Positions 12,759 through 24,144 of a stretch of DNA of 64,000 nt are shown here, in pieces. Origin of the DNA: Sporodiniella umbellata (lineage: Eukaryota > Mucoromycota > Mucoromycetes > Mucorales > Rhizopodaceae); NCBI GenBank assembly GCA_025677835.1, contig JAIXMR010000035.1, positions 144,955 through 208,954 on the forward strand. The letters run 5' to 3'. Under the pieces are notes generated by a model. It saw nothing but the letters and a program-made list of their open reading frames with translations, did not search any database and was not told the origin of the DNA. The translations under genes and the position numbers were made by a program. The stretch's first letter is position 1, and each line of letters begins with the position of its first letter.

Positions 12759-13817
12759 TTAGCGTTGACCACCGTAGCCGCTAATGTTTTCTGCAAAACC
12801 CCATTCAGTTTCCAATTCATAAGGCTCACTAATGTGTGTACCGCTTTCGGTAATTTTTGCAATTTGATACTATGGAGCGTGTAAATGATTTGGTATTTTT
12901 TTTTCTTCTCTCCTCTCCTTTTTTTTCTAGATGTATCGTACCTTATTCATTGATCTTGCGTCTCTGTAGAATAACACACGCAGACATTCATTCATAATCT
13001 CAACTGCTTCCTCTTCCGTCAATTCGTCCTCTCGTCCTTCAACGCGTCTTCTCAAAATAGGTTGTGCTAAGTGTGCGCCAAAACCAGTCGCAATAGTTGT
13101 AGATTGATAGGTCGTTCCTCTCAAGTCAACGTAACCGAGGAACTTTTCCCCTTTGTGAAGCCCGCCTACAACAAGCGAGTTCCAAAGAGGGTTGAATTTA
13201 GATCTTCTGTTGTACATAACTCTCCACAAATATTCATAAATATGAGGTGTTCCCAGTACATGGCCATCATCTGCATTGTGTTCTTTGACCCTATTCAACT
13301 TATAAATTACTACCTCTCTCTGTGTTTTTCTCGTCACGTCTACTATGTTACATAAGAGAGTCCAAAATGTGTTGGATATATTGATAGTCTGAAAGATCGC
13401 CAGATGCACCAACAACTGTCTTTTCTCCAACAGGGTGCAGTCTCTTAATATCGCGGAAACGAGCCAAAGATCCGTATGAGCCTAAAAAAAAAGGTTCATT
13501 CCAAAGGATCTCCATATATATATGTTTGTATGTGGATATTTACCAAGCATATCTGCCGCCATAATAATACCGTCTCTATACTTGAAGGCAAGAACAGAAG
13601 TACCTGTTACTAGAGGATTTCTAACGGAAAAAACAAAAAAGAAGGAATTAGGTGTTCGTTCCTTAAGCGGCTGATGGTCATTTTACTGAGTTCGTGTCAT
13701 AGGGCCATAGGCTGATTCAGCTAGGTGCTCAGGAGCTGTTTGATGCAAAGGAACAGTGCTATATGCATCAGTCATTTGAGAGATAGGCTTGCCCCAATTT
13801 GCAGGAAAGTGGTCCAT
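12759..13817 (-). CDS. PRE4: 20S proteasome subunit beta-7 (PSMB4/Pre4)
   Basis: Five exons: 13817-13687, 13620-13544, 13481-13352, 13290-12942 and 12869-12759, 265 residues. It is a non-catalytic beta subunit of the 20S core. The propeptide-like N-terminus leads to NPLVTGTSVLAFKYRDGI, then AADMLGSYGSLARFRDI, VVGASGDLSDYQYIQ, LHKGEKFLGYVDLRGT and GFGAHLAQPILRRR. The C-terminal YRDARSMNKYQIAKIT and a long tail, which clasps the opposite ring in known structures, are typical of this subunit. It carries Gly-Thr-Ser at the mature start but, as in the family, lacks the catalytic arrangement of beta-1, -2 and -5. Phases are compatible at all four introns. Confidence 0.95.
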
Positions 13818-14245
13818 ATTTTGTAGGTAAAATAAAAAAAGGTTGACTAAAAGAAAAAAAGGTTGGATTACGAAGGATATTTTACGCGCGTCCGCCAGAA
13901 ATGACGTCCATTATAAATCGGCCAATCATTTTATTGTCGGGGTTTTGTCTGTTTTCTCAAAATCAAGCATCTCTGTTTTAACAAATAAATCCTGGCAATG
14001 GTAGAGAATGAAATAGCCCTCTTTAGTATATAAAGTGTATTTGAGGCACAGAAAACACAGCATATAAAACGTCAGTTTTAAACATTACTGAGTGCTTTTT
14101 AGCAAAACTTTAATACTTGGCATTGAAAACTAAAACAACATACTTGCCTGGATTTTTTTTATTTTTTTACACCTCGATATTAACAAACGTCTATAGTTGG
14201 AAAAAACAGCAGTTTAAAAAATCGTTTTATTTATAAAGTTTTTCT
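13818..14245. other. Spacer between PRE4 start and SCCPDH end
   Basis: 428 bp with the PRE4 promoter side; nothing else recognised. Confidence 0.6.
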
Positions 14246-15851
14246 TTATTCCATGTTTTCAGCCTTAAGTAGCATTCCACCGTCTGCTCTTAAGCGATCT
14301 ACAAGAACATTACCAAAGGCGGTTGCTGGTGTTAAAATACCACCGTCTTTTCCAGGAAGGCTGTCAAGACTTTTAACAATACATAAAGCAGACTCAGTCA
14401 ACATACGGCATGTGTCACTGTAACCAGGATCGCGATAACCTAAACTTTAAAATTAGAAAAGAAAAAATACACAAGCCGCTATGTTTTCAAGTACCTATCA
14501 CGGTAGCCCTAGCACGAATAGGATTGTCATAAGGCTCACTTTCAGATGTGCCTACAAACTGAAATTCGTAGCCACCTTTCTTCAATTGCTCTCGAGTAGG
14601 ACCATAACCAGATCCAGGAAGTAGGCTCATAAAGCCCTTGCCAATAACGGGAAGGCCAGACAAGAGTATTACTAAAGGTAAGGCTGTGTAAAGAAGGAAT
14701 GTATATCCAACACCAGTTATAAAACCAAAGCTTTGATATTCCCTATAAGCCCGATTAGAATCGATAGTAGCATACCAAAAAGAAAACATAAATTCTTATT
14801 ACTTATAGCTGAAGGTATTTCCATAAGTCTTTCCACGATCAGCCCAAATGGACCAACTTCTACGAACCACCTTTTCATTAACAGGGGACATGCCAAAAAA
14901 GCCTTGCCAATAGCCATTGAAATCATGGTCTTTTTTCAGACAAGGTAGTCCGCCTTTATCTACGCCCCTTCTTGTAGCTAACAAGTAGGGATCCAAAGTA
15001 GCTGTACCGCCACTAGTTGCAGCTCCCAAAAACGATTGAATCGTTCCTCCAGAAACGGTTCCTCTCATATCAACAACTGAGCATTTTACATCCGATAAAT
15101 GAAGATTTTGTTTTTGCATATGCTCATTTAAGACAAAAACACCCAAGTCGCTTGGCACAGAATCAAAACCACATCCTGGTACAATCAAAACGTTGCCTTG
15201 CTTTGCCTTGTCATCAAAATTGTCAATTATCTGCTTCATCCATGGGTGTTCGCCTGTAATATCGACGTAGTGTGTTTTTTGTCGAATACAAGCCTCAACC
15301 AAAGGTGTGCCATACTTCATAAACGGTCCTTGAATAAAGGTTTATCACAATTCCGTTTTCTTAAGAAAAAAAGAGAGAGGTTACTTACCAACAGTTGAAA
15401 TAACAACACGCGTTTGAGCAAGTAGTTTATCGAGACTTTCAAGATTGTCAGAGTTTGCTATAAGCAAATCTAGACTCTGTATGTATAGAAAAAAGCGTCA
15501 CAGTCAATAAAAGGATATCGAGTTTAGTAAAAAAAAAAAAGGTTTACCTTCAAAGACGAATCAATTTCTACTAAACTATCTCGTACATTTTCTAACTTTG
15601 AAATACTGCGGCCTGCTAAAGCCCATTTCAAAGACTTCAAAAGGAAGTAGAATAAGTAAGATCAAATAAAAAAAAAAGTCAAATAAAAAGGAGGTGTTAC
15701 TTTGTCCGATAATCCAGCAATATATTCTGCGGTTAGTGCGCCTGTAAAGCCTGTAGCACCAAAAACAACTGATGGAAAACGTTAATATAAAGGAGAAGAA
15801 AAATGTTTTATAGTTACTGATATCGTATTTTCTTTGTTGATAATCAGTCAT
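14246..15851 (-). CDS. SCCPDH: Saccharopine-dehydrogenase-like oxidoreductase (SCCPDH family)
   Basis: Seven exons: 15851-15818, 15768-15701, 15634-15548, 15476-15389, 15328-14803, 14742-14495 and 14439-14246, giving 414 residues, close to the ~430 of the family. The Rossmann start IIVFGATGFTGALTAEY binds a nucleotide. KWALAGRSISKL, HYVDITGEHPWM, VPGCGFDSVPSDLG and GTVSGGTIQS are family signatures. Near residue 255-290 a hydrophobic stretch (FLLYTALPLVILLSG) may sit on a lipid-droplet or ER membrane, as for animal homologues. It is not the lysine-pathway saccharopine dehydrogenase itself; the physiological substrate of this family is unsettled. The acceptor for the last exon is the TTTAG before 14439; the earlier AAAG would create a stop. 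Confidence 0.92.
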
Positions 15852-15947
15852 TTTGAAATATATAAACAGCAATGGTTAAATAAATAAATGAAAAAAGAAA
15901 GGGGGTTTTTTTTTTAAAAAAAAAACTTTATAAATAAATACAGGAAA
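15852..15947. promoter_or_regulatory. 96-bp divergent spacer with T10A10 tract
   Basis: Separates the starts of SCCPDH (minus) and the 60-residue frame (plus). It contains a perfect T10A10 tract at 15906-15925. Such poly(dA:dT) tracts exclude nucleosomes in fungi, so a shared bidirectional promoter is plausible (inference). Confidence 0.45.
15906..15925. repeat. T10A10 self-complementary tract
   Basis: Ten T directly followed by ten A, immediately upstream of the small orphan frame. Confidence 0.9.
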
Positions 15948-16130
15948 ATGTTCGAGAAAGAGCTTACCAATACTGCTTATGTCATACTTAACGAAACACT
16001 CGAATATATCACAGTTACACCTTTCTTTTGGCTTGGTTTTGCATCTGCTTTGGTTTCAATCTTTGGTATAGAGTCTGTAAACATAAATCCAGAGGAATAC
16101 TTAAAAAATTTTGACGATATCCTACTATAG
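15948..16130 (+). CDS. Small orphan protein with one hydrophobic segment
   Basis: An ATG frame of 60 codons that I do not recognise. It has an amphipathic N-terminal third, a hydrophobic centre (TPFFWLGFASALVSIFGI, about residues 24-41) that could span a membrane, and an acidic end (NPEEYLKNFDDILL). The context AGGAAA before the ATG is acceptable. It sits 96 bp from the divergent SCCPDH start. The AT-rich spacers give few ATG frames with such a clean acidic/hydrophobic layout, but chance or an unseen upstream exon cannot be excluded. Confidence 0.4.
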   Translation: MFEKELTNTAYVILNETLEYITVTPFFWLGFASALVSIFGIESVNINPEEYLKNFDDILL

Positions 16131-16586
16131 CAGACCAATATCATTGTATTCTTTTATATACCTACAAAATGGTGTTGTCTAAATAAAATTAGGTCCGATA
16201 GATCTTCTATCCACATTAGTGCTTTTTGTTTGTCTTATTTGTACTATTACGTGGATTTTACATTTTAGGAAAACTTGTAACAATTAAGTTTTTAAGACAT
16301 TAAGTAAAACAAAAAGTAAGCTTTTTAGAGCCTTATTAAGAAGTTTATATCTTCAGAAGCATATAATTGTAGTCATTAGCCTTTATAAAAAATCAAGTAT
16401 CAAAAAGGATACAAGAACCATAAAGTGTATTACTGTTTTAAGTATCTGACTGAAACTGACCTTCATAAGGACAATGTGATTGTCTTGGCCAATCAAAGGC
16501 AAGGTGACTTTTTTGACTTTTTTTTTTTTCGGTAGCAGCGCCCCCCTACTGTCAATTTTTTTCTCTCTTTGCTGTAAAAACCAAAA
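16131..16586. other. Spacer
   Basis: 456 bp between the small orphan and MRP10; nothing recognised beyond the MRP10 promoter side. Confidence 0.6.
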
Positions 16587-16879
16587 ATGAAGTTAAAGCA
16601 ATTGAAGGTTAGACCAAAGAAGGCGCTTGAAGCAAGTCCTTGTATTGCTGAAATGGGCATCTTATTTGAATGCTGGGTTACAGCCGGTCTAGACGACTCT
16701 CGATGTGCAGCCTCAGCCAAAGCATTAACTAACTGCATGCAAAAGCCTGTAAGCTTATTAGACTAAAAAAACAAAAAAAAAAGAAATGTCTTTATTCAAC
16801 TATTTGTTTTTAGGCCAACAGAGCAAAACATTCCAACACAATCAATTACCATTTAGCAAGATTAAGCAAACAGTTGTAA
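16587..16879 (+). CDS. MRP10: Mitochondrial small-ribosomal-subunit protein mS37 (Mrp10)
   Basis: Two exons, 16587-16748 and 16814-16879, encode 75 residues. Mrp10 is a twin-CX9C (CHCH) protein of the mitochondrial small ribosomal subunit; its disulfides are formed by the Mia40 pathway. The two motifs are visible: CIAEMGILFEC and CAASAKALTNC, each with nine residues between cysteines. The conserved end NTINYHLARLSKQL matches the fungal NINYHxARL signature. The basic, Pro-containing start (KLKQLKVRPKKAL) suits matrix targeting. It is one of the smallest genes here and has one 65-nt intron. Confidence 0.9.
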
Positions 16880-17184
16880 AATAAAGAGATCGCTACATAT
16901 TTTCAATATCAAACTACAAACACATAAAAAAAAAAAAAGAGTACAACAGCATTTCGAGCTTCCATACACCCCTGATAATAAAAAAAAAACATAGATACAA
17001 TACTGGAAAAGGGTTTATTCATATTATTGCATTTACAATTATGCTTCAAGTACATATGAAGTAAAAAAAAAAAAAAAAGTATAATAAAAGTGTTGATATG
17101 TGCTAAGAAAGTAAAGTTATGCTGTTGTGAGTGACCATAGATTTGTATGTGCTGGCAATTATAAACAAGAAAGTAGAAGAACAA
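16880..17184. other. Convergent spacer with A/T runs
   Basis: About 305 bp between the MRP10 stop and the DUF3020-gene stop. Several A10-A14 runs occur; no gene seen. Confidence 0.6.
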
Positions 17185-18281
17185 CTATTGCCTCCAAGCA
17201 GCGTTTAATTGCATCAAAGAAAGTACCGCATCCATAGGATACTCTGGTTTTTTTTCTTGAGTTGTGCTCGATTCTTGTTGTGCATTGTCTTCTGTTTCAT
17301 CAACTTCAGCCAACGTGTCTTTATCGTTTTCAGACATGCTTGAATTTTCTATTTTGTTTTCCACCGGCCCGCTTTCCTCTGGCTTTATTGGCACTTCAGG
17401 CTCAGTTGCTTCAGGGTTATCAATTGATTCTTCTTCAATGTTTTCTGTAGGGTTTGTATTATTGTTGTTTTGTATACCATTAGTTAGTGCCTAAAAACAA
17501 TAATAATGATAAAAAAAAAAAAAAAAAAAACGTCAAGGTCTAGAGGGGATGGTATTTTTTGCAGTTCAAAAGGGATTTACCAGCATACTATGATTCAATT
17601 GTTCCAGCAGTTGACGCTGTAGATCAGCGGGAAAATCCAGTAATTTTGACGCAGCAGCGTTATCGATTTGTGGGAGAGGTGAATAGTAGGCTGGCATCTG
17701 ATGGTTAGCTTCGTTAGGTGACCCGCTTTGTATAGGAACGCTTAAAACGTTGTTGACAATGTGCTTCCTACGTTCTTTCTCTACACGCTTCATACGGCGT
17801 TTTTCAAATTCTTCTCGTGCCCACTTTTCTTTTTCTACGCTTTCTGCCTCACCGTAAAGCTTACTGGCTCTTTTGTTTACTCGGCACCTTAAATCGTTGT
17901 CTTTATCTAATAAATTAGAGTAAGCACATCAATTGCTTAGTGCTGTATGTAGTTTTTTTTTTTTTTTTTTTTTTTTTTACTTCTCTCCTCGTTGTGAATA
18001 CGCCATTTTTTTTTACGTTCTCTATTAGAGGCGCGCACACTTTCTTTCTTGGCAGAATCTAACTCACTCAAAGGTTGATGTGTTCGTTGTTTTCTAGGTG
18101 ACCCTTCCTCCATTGGCTGTGATTCATTTGCTATAAAGTTAGGCATATGGCTGTTAACAGCAGCTAAAACCGCTTCATGAAGTTGCTCTAAAGAATGAAA
18201 TGGCGGATGACTTGTGGCAGTCTCAACGTTGGAAGTCACAGAGGGTGGTGTTCCTTCGCTTTTCGTAACTGTATTTTCCAT
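17185..18281 (-). CDS. DUF3020-type fungal nuclear protein
   Basis: Three exons, 18281-17981, 17906-17581 and 17490-17185, give 310 residues. The recognisable block spans the first splice: ASNRERKKKWRIHNEERNK then DNDLRCRVNKRASKLYG, followed by basic helices (EEFEKRRMKRVEKERRK). This matches the fungal DUF3020 region, a basic conserved region of unknown function that usually looks nuclear. Before it is a Ser/Thr/Pro-rich segment; after it come an interaction-type helix (FPADLQRQLLEQLNHSML) and an acidic Glu/Asn-rich tail ending DAVLSLMQLNAAWRQ. A bZIP-like role is possible from the basic stretch but no leucine heptads follow. Confidence 0.8.
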
Positions 18282-19296
18282 TATTATTATTTTTTTTTTT
18301 AATTTTTAATTTTTAGCTGAGATATAGGGATTTTTTTTTAGGAATAAAACGCAAAGTAAAAAGGGTTTGTAGATATTTGTTTTTCTATTAAGAAAAAAAA
18401 AAAAAAACAAAGCTCAAGAAATAAATAAAACCTTATTCTTCCGTCTTTCAAATAAGAGAGAAGAAAAAAATTCTTTTGGCCTTGCAAAAAAAGAGACTCA
18501 GACAACCAATCAGTACTTACCGTGTTCAATGACGTCACATATTGTTTTACAGACTTTGCCCTTTCAGTTGGCCTGTCTCTTGCTAACTCAAGTGCTAGAT
18601 TGGTGTAATGGGGGTATTTATTAAAATTATGTCTAGAATATCGGAGAATTGATACGACTTTGTCTCAAAATATAATAATGTCTTGTGAAGGTAAAAAGAA
18701 CTCTATGATCCTGAGAATATACTTTGCGCTTGTAAAGATGTACAGTATAGGTTTTTGGGTGAGGGCAAAAACGTCAGTCTTTTGGTAATAAAAGCCACAG
18801 TTTGTATAAGAGGGCTCTCTTTTTTTTTTCTAAAGATCAAGACTTTTTTATTTACCCGTTTGCTAGTTTAGATCTTTAAACGTAAACAAACTCTTGTCTT
18901 CATCTACAGTAATGGCTATATGACATATTGATGGATCTGTAGACTTAGTTTGGGCATAGGCTAATATCTCTGGGAAAAGAAGCTCAAGCTAATATAGCTA
19001 TATCTTTTATCTCTTTATCCTTTTTCATACAATTACAGTCAAAAAGGTATAGGCAGACTATCAAACGTCAGTCGAATACTTTGCCTTCATCAAAGCAGAT
19101 TTGTGTTATGCTTAAAAAAAAAAAAAAAACTGGGCATTGTGAGTGTACGTATTTCATTGACAAATCTCTTTTTGAATTTCAACTACAGAAAAAAAAAAAA
19201 ACCAGATACAGTGAAGGAGATGTTTTTTAATTGTACTTATTGAGATGATTGTCTTTGGTTGTTATTATTAATTATGCGGAAGTGTTTGCCCACGAA
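18282..19296. other. Spacer
   Basis: About 1 kb between the start of the DUF3020 gene and the end of the WG-rich gene. Poly-A runs near 19107 and 19189; no gene recognised. Confidence 0.6.
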
Positions 19297-20933
19297 TTAA
19301 TAGTATTGACTTCTTGTAAATGGGACTTGCGGAGAAGGAGGCGAATTATATGTATTTTTAGATGGGGTATGGGTATGATTGTTATGTACACTTTTTCTAG
19401 CAGCGTATTGTTTATTGTAGTACGTTTGCTGAGGTATTCTTTGAACTTTTCGATTCCTTTTGCTCATTACAGCTGCTTTTTGGGATTCAAAGAGGTTGGT
19501 AAGCGCTTGGATGACGCTTTCGGTATTGATGTTGTTTTCTTCAGCAAACTGCTTGGCTAGCTGTTGAGGATCGTCCAAGGCTCTTACTTTCACAGGTATC
19601 TTTATGTCTTTACCCAACTCTACATATATTGTCACCACCACTGAATTCTCTGGCAGAGGTTCTGGGGCGACCTCGGTAGGTACTGGCACTTCTTTGTTGT
19701 TGCTATAATTCATAGGTCTTATGCTGCTTTTAGGCTTAGATTCAGAATATTTTTTTTTGCTAGGATTTGAGAATTGATATTTCCCACTAGTATTCTGTAG
19801 ATCGCGATCGGGGTCAAGCCACAAAGGTGTCTGTGTTCTGTCCACTTCGTATTCAGAAAAATTACTCCACTGGGCCGCTGGATTTTCATCATGAAACTGT
19901 GGTTTTACGCCCCAGCCTTCTTTGTCAGCCATCTGCTTACGTGAGTTAGCTGTGGGCAATCTGGAGTTTGCTGCTACTGCTGCTGCTCCCCAAGCTGATA
20001 TGTGATCGTTCTTTGTTCGCCAATTAGCTGCTTTGCTAACTTTGTTTGCATTCCAATTATCCAAGGTTGACGTACTAGGCACTGTTCCCCAACTGTTTGA
20101 CTCAGTTTTCGGTGGATCTCCCCAAACATCTGGTCGACCTTCTGCTTTCTCGGACACAGCCCCCCAGCTGCCTGTTTCGAGCACTGTGCTGCAACCTTCT
20201 TTAGAGTTGTGATTGACCACCGCGTTTTTTTTTTCATTTTGTCCCCATGTGGCACCGGTACCAACCCAATTGTTTTCGGTAGGCAATGGATTTGTGTTCA
20301 TGTTGTCAACAATCTGTTTATTTTTCTTTTGATCAGATATTGAATTTGTGATCGTTTTGTCAGGTAAAAGTGTACAAGATGCTGTAGTGCTATTTTTACT
20401 GGATGAGGATGGGAAAGTTTCAGTCTAGAATTTATCAATAGTAACAAATACATCCAAAAAAAATGTATATAGAAAATAGGGTTAAAGAACAAAACGACAT
20501 GTGCATATCTCACGGTTAGACTTACCGTAGAATTCTCCCAAAAGGGTATTTCAACTAAAGCACTCGAGTTCCAATTGTTTTTCTCCTGGTTTTTGGGCGG
20601 AGGCCTTGAAACGAAAGGCTGTGCTGTTGTTCCAGCCTGTTTGACAGGCGGTTTGTTTGTTGCTTTCCGAGGCGACTTTTTGTTTTGAGGGAGCTCTTTT
20701 TGCCCTAGTTTTTTTTTGGTTGTGCCTTGGTTTAAGCGATACGATAGAATGTCTTCTTCGGAAACAGGAACATAGTTTTTGCCTTGTCGATGGAGCTGAC
20801 CGCTTCCAAGTCCATTAGCACCTGTTTTTATGTTAGGGTCTGCAAGAGTATGCCAAGAATTAGTGAAAGTTTCGGCAACTTGAGTGCCCCATGCAGTAGC
20901 AAGAGGGCCATATTCATCGTCGCTATCGCTCAT
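19297..20933 (-). CDS. WG-repeat protein with an acidic start (orphan)
   Basis: Two exons, 20933-20526 and 20424-19297, encode 511 residues. I do not recognise the family. About 15 tryptophans are spread over the first 340 residues and seven of them form WG dipeptides: TAWGTQ, ATWGQN, GSWGAV, DVWGDP, NSWGTV, SAWGAA and EGWGVK. The surrounding sequence is hydrophilic, Asn/Ser/Thr-rich and probably disordered. Near residues 410-475 there is a compact module (VVVTIYVELGKDIKIPVKV, then DDPQQLAKQFAEENNIN and VIQALTNLFESQ), a beta-hairpin plus helices pattern seen in assorted fungal proteins. The basic tail ends PFTRSQYY. WG-rich disordered regions bind Argonaute in several lineages; that role here is a hypothesis. 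Confidence 0.8.
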
Positions 20934-21438
20934 TTATCTCTACTGGTACGTATAATTTGTATTTCTTTCCTCGAAAAATAAAAAAATAAAAATAAAAGCA
21001 CAGGCAAAATAAAAAAGGTATTTTCAAAAAGTTTGATTGGCAAAAAAAAAAAAAAAAAATCAAGGACCGCTAAGACTTTATTTAAAGAAGAGCCGTCAAC
21101 CTCAAGCGCGTTGTCTTGATTTGATAGGCATCGAGTGGTAATAAAAAATCACAGTAAAAGAATTGCTTCAAAAAATTGCTCTGTTTATACAAAGACAGCC
21201 AAATCAAGTCTTTTTTTTTTTTTTTTTTTTTCAATAAGAGCTTTTGTATGTTTTCAGAACAGAGCTTGCGGGTACGTCTATCGTTCGTATCTCATTTTCA
21301 GCTCGATGTTTATTCCCATCGCTTTTTTGCTTAACGAAACACTCTTTTTAAGCCCTGAATCTATAGAAACAAGTGAATAAATACGAATGAAGCTTTAAAG
21401 CTACAACAAGCAAACTTTGTTTTTTTTTTTTTTTATTG
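20934..21438. other. Spacer
   Basis: About 500 bp with A17 (near 21043) and T22 (near 21212) runs; no gene recognised. Confidence 0.6.
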
Positions 21439-22048
21439 TTATTGACTTTTTTTGACTACTTGGGGTTGGCGGTTCAAGATAACAGGACGTAAGAATCGAG
21501 TGTACATTACTTCTGCGCCCTTTTTGATAGAATAAAAATGTTAGTTTAAGAAGGCAAAGATAGCGTTAGTGTTTACTTTGAATTGAGGCAAAATAAGCCA
21601 AAGGGTAAAGATGGCTTTAAAGGTATAATAGAATGGAAACCAAGAGAGAATAAAGTTGGAAAAGTACTCGACTGTCTGTACGAGAGCGATGACGGTCCAG
21701 TAGGTTAACCATTGTGTATCATCTTGTGTAGTAGCGGTTTCCATAGCCTTGAATGAGGCGTAGGCTATACACATGTGCTTAGCAGGCCGATGTATATAAA
21801 TGTGCAAAAAGGTGCTTACCAGGATATATCCAAGAAAGAAGGCTGGTGATGAGCCGAGCACCCTGATTAAAAAAAGTAAGAAGGAATAGGATAGTGGATA
21901 CCACCATGACTGCATAAGACTTGGGACAGCCAGACTTTTGTTCTAATTGGACCAAGTAAGGTTGCTTTGCTAGCTCTCTATCAAGCGAAGCGATATAACC
22001 ATTAGCAGTTGATTTAAAGGAGTTGAAGGTGTTTTGTGCGGCACTCAT
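21439..22048 (-). CDS. YOP1: Reticulon-like ER-shaping protein Yop1/REEP5
   Basis: Three exons, 22048-21820, 21764-21577 and 21519-21439, encode 165 residues. Yop1 (DP1/REEP/HVA22 family) bends ER membranes into tubules using hairpin membrane segments. Seen here: an N-terminal amphipathic start, hydrophobic hairpins (VMVVSTILFLLTFF; LLSWIYPAYASFKAME), the diagnostic TTQDDTQWLTYWTVIA, YFSNFILSWFPFYYTFKAIF and LPQFKGAEVMYTRFLRP. Length and motif order match yeast Yop1. The last exon is short and basic, and it replaces an apparent early stop inside the second intron. Confidence 0.96.
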
Positions 22049-22251
22049 AATACTATTTAATAAGAAAAAAAAAAAAAGAAAAAAGAAGGTTTATGTCATT
22101 GAAAAAGTTGAGTATGTGTGTGTCTATCATTTTGATATTTATTTTGTGACTTTTTTCTTGATGCATAAATGACATAGTTTGTGTGTAGAGATTGAATGAC
22201 AGATCAGTGGGAAACGAAGCGGTAAATAAGTTGAATACTATTTGTGTTTAT

Positions 22252-23956
22252 TTACAAAGATGGTGAAGGATATGCATAACCAGAGACTCTTGATTGGGGT
22301 GTAGAGTATTTGTCGTTGTGTTCGCGTGCTTTAGCTGCTTCAAATGCAGCTTTCTCTCTTTCTCGCACGTAATCAAAAAGCGAGCTTTTTTCTGTTTCGT
22401 TCTGCTGTATTTCATGCATATTTAGGAATTCAGAAGAGTTTAGGATGTCTTCTATAGTAGGCCGAGAGAGAGGGTCCGGTGTGAGCAGGCGTTTGATCAG
22501 CTGACTCAATTCCGGCGATAACTTTGAAAGAGCCTCTTCCTGATTTGATAGATCGCCAAAACGTATCATTTCCCAACCTTCGCCCTTTCCTGGCAGATGT
22601 AAACCAGTGGCTAGTTCCAATAAAAGCATGCCCATGCTATAGATATCAGCAGATTTATTGTAGTCTTCTCTCAATAGCTCTGGGGCCATATATCGTCTGT
22701 CCCCTTCCCCTTTAACCCATCGCATAATCTTTTTTTTTTGTTATAAAGAAATGTGTCAGTGCCCCATGTTTTTGTTAAAAGCTAAATTTTACAGCCGGTG
22801 TTTGAATAGACACGCCAAAATCAGCTATTTTTATAAATCCATAGTTGTCGATCAAAATATTGGAAGGCTTTAGATCCAAATGGGCTATGTTTTCATTGTG
22901 TATATCGTTAAGGCCCACAGCGGTTTCATAATATATTTTCCAAATGATATTTTCTGGTATTTTTCTTTTGCTATGGCCAAGGTATTCGTCCAGACTGAGT
23001 AAGAAGATCAGTGACCTGATATATATATATATATGTGTGTGTTACACCTACCTTCCACTGGTGCATAACTCTGTCTGTATATACAAATGACCTTGTTCTT
23101 CCCAAGATCTGATGAGTTTAATGCAATGCTTACTATGTTTGACTTTCAACAGATTGTCAACCTCAATCAACTGCAGCCAACGATCTTCCCAGCCTGTGAA
23201 GGGTAGTTTTGATTTTTTTGTAGCGCTCAGCTCACCTGTCGATAGTTGACATGTGTGATAGACATCAGAGTGCTCACCGCTTCCCATCTTGTATCCCTTG
23301 GTGAAATCGGTATCAAAATAACCTGCCTTTGTGGTTCTCACGGTCTCATCGCGTTCAATGGCACGGCACTGGGGACCATGATTTTCAAAGAAGTCTTGAT
23401 CGATAAAATGCGGCCAGTGGGTGATATAGGGGTGGGTGTGTTTATTAAAAAAAGAGCCCTGTTGTTTAGCGCATTCGAGTTGATCGCTACTGATGCTCGT
23501 AAAAAAAGCATCGACTTCATCCGCAGGTGGTTTGTTGATGGAACGCGCCAAGGGCAAGGTCGTCTTTTCATCTTCATCTTCCTCGTCTTCTTCTGCAATT
23601 CCTCCATGGATGCCAAGGGCAGAAGAATGAACACTGAGCTGTCTACGGCTCATGGCGTATTCTTCTTGATTTATGCTGCTTAATAAATCGTTCAAAATAG
23701 ACCGACAGGCGGGTTTGCCAGTCAAGGATAGATTTTCATCCATAAAACCATCGTCATCCTCATCCTCCATAGTATTGTATGCTTCAAGTTTGATCAACTG
23801 CTCATGAGGTCCTTCTTCATCGCTGCTATCAAATAGACTGGTGTGGATCTTTCTGGTATTCTGTCCTGAATCACGTAAACGCTGCTTCTTCATAGACTGT
23901 GCATTGGGAGGTGAAAGCTCTCTTTTTTTTTCCTCTGATTCTATTGACAAACTCAT
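22252..23956 (-). CDS. WEE1: Wee1-family cell-cycle protein kinase
   Basis: Three exons, 23956-23052, 22994-22793 and 22728-22252, encode 527 residues. Wee1 phosphorylates the inhibitory tyrosine of CDK1 and delays mitosis. The N-terminal 220 residues are acidic and Ser-rich (regulatory). The kinase domain starts near residue 221 with MGSGEHSDVYHTC; ATKKSK holds the ATP lysine; the catalytic loop is HLDLKPSN (Asp near 342), followed by IADFGVS and the Wee1-type EGDRRYMAPELL. The HLDxKP form rather than HRDLKP is normal for Wee1. I chose the ATG at 23956; the frame continues upstream only with non-ATG codons. Confidence 0.93.
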
Positions 23957-24003
23957 ATGCTTGTTTAATAAGAAGAAGGAGGAGGACACTAAAAAAGGGG
24001 AAG

Positions 24004-24037
<34 letters not shown>

Positions 24038-24144
24038 AATAAAAATCAAATAAAAAGAAGGGTGAGGTTGGCTCATAGCAACACACGTGATCGTCTCTTT
24101 TTTTTTTTTTTTTTTTTTATATGGTAAAGGAGAAACCAGAGATT

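Noticed and set aside
19249..19560. Plus-strand frame of 103 codons
   Set aside because: Antisense to the end of the WG-repeat gene; low-complexity and without motifs.
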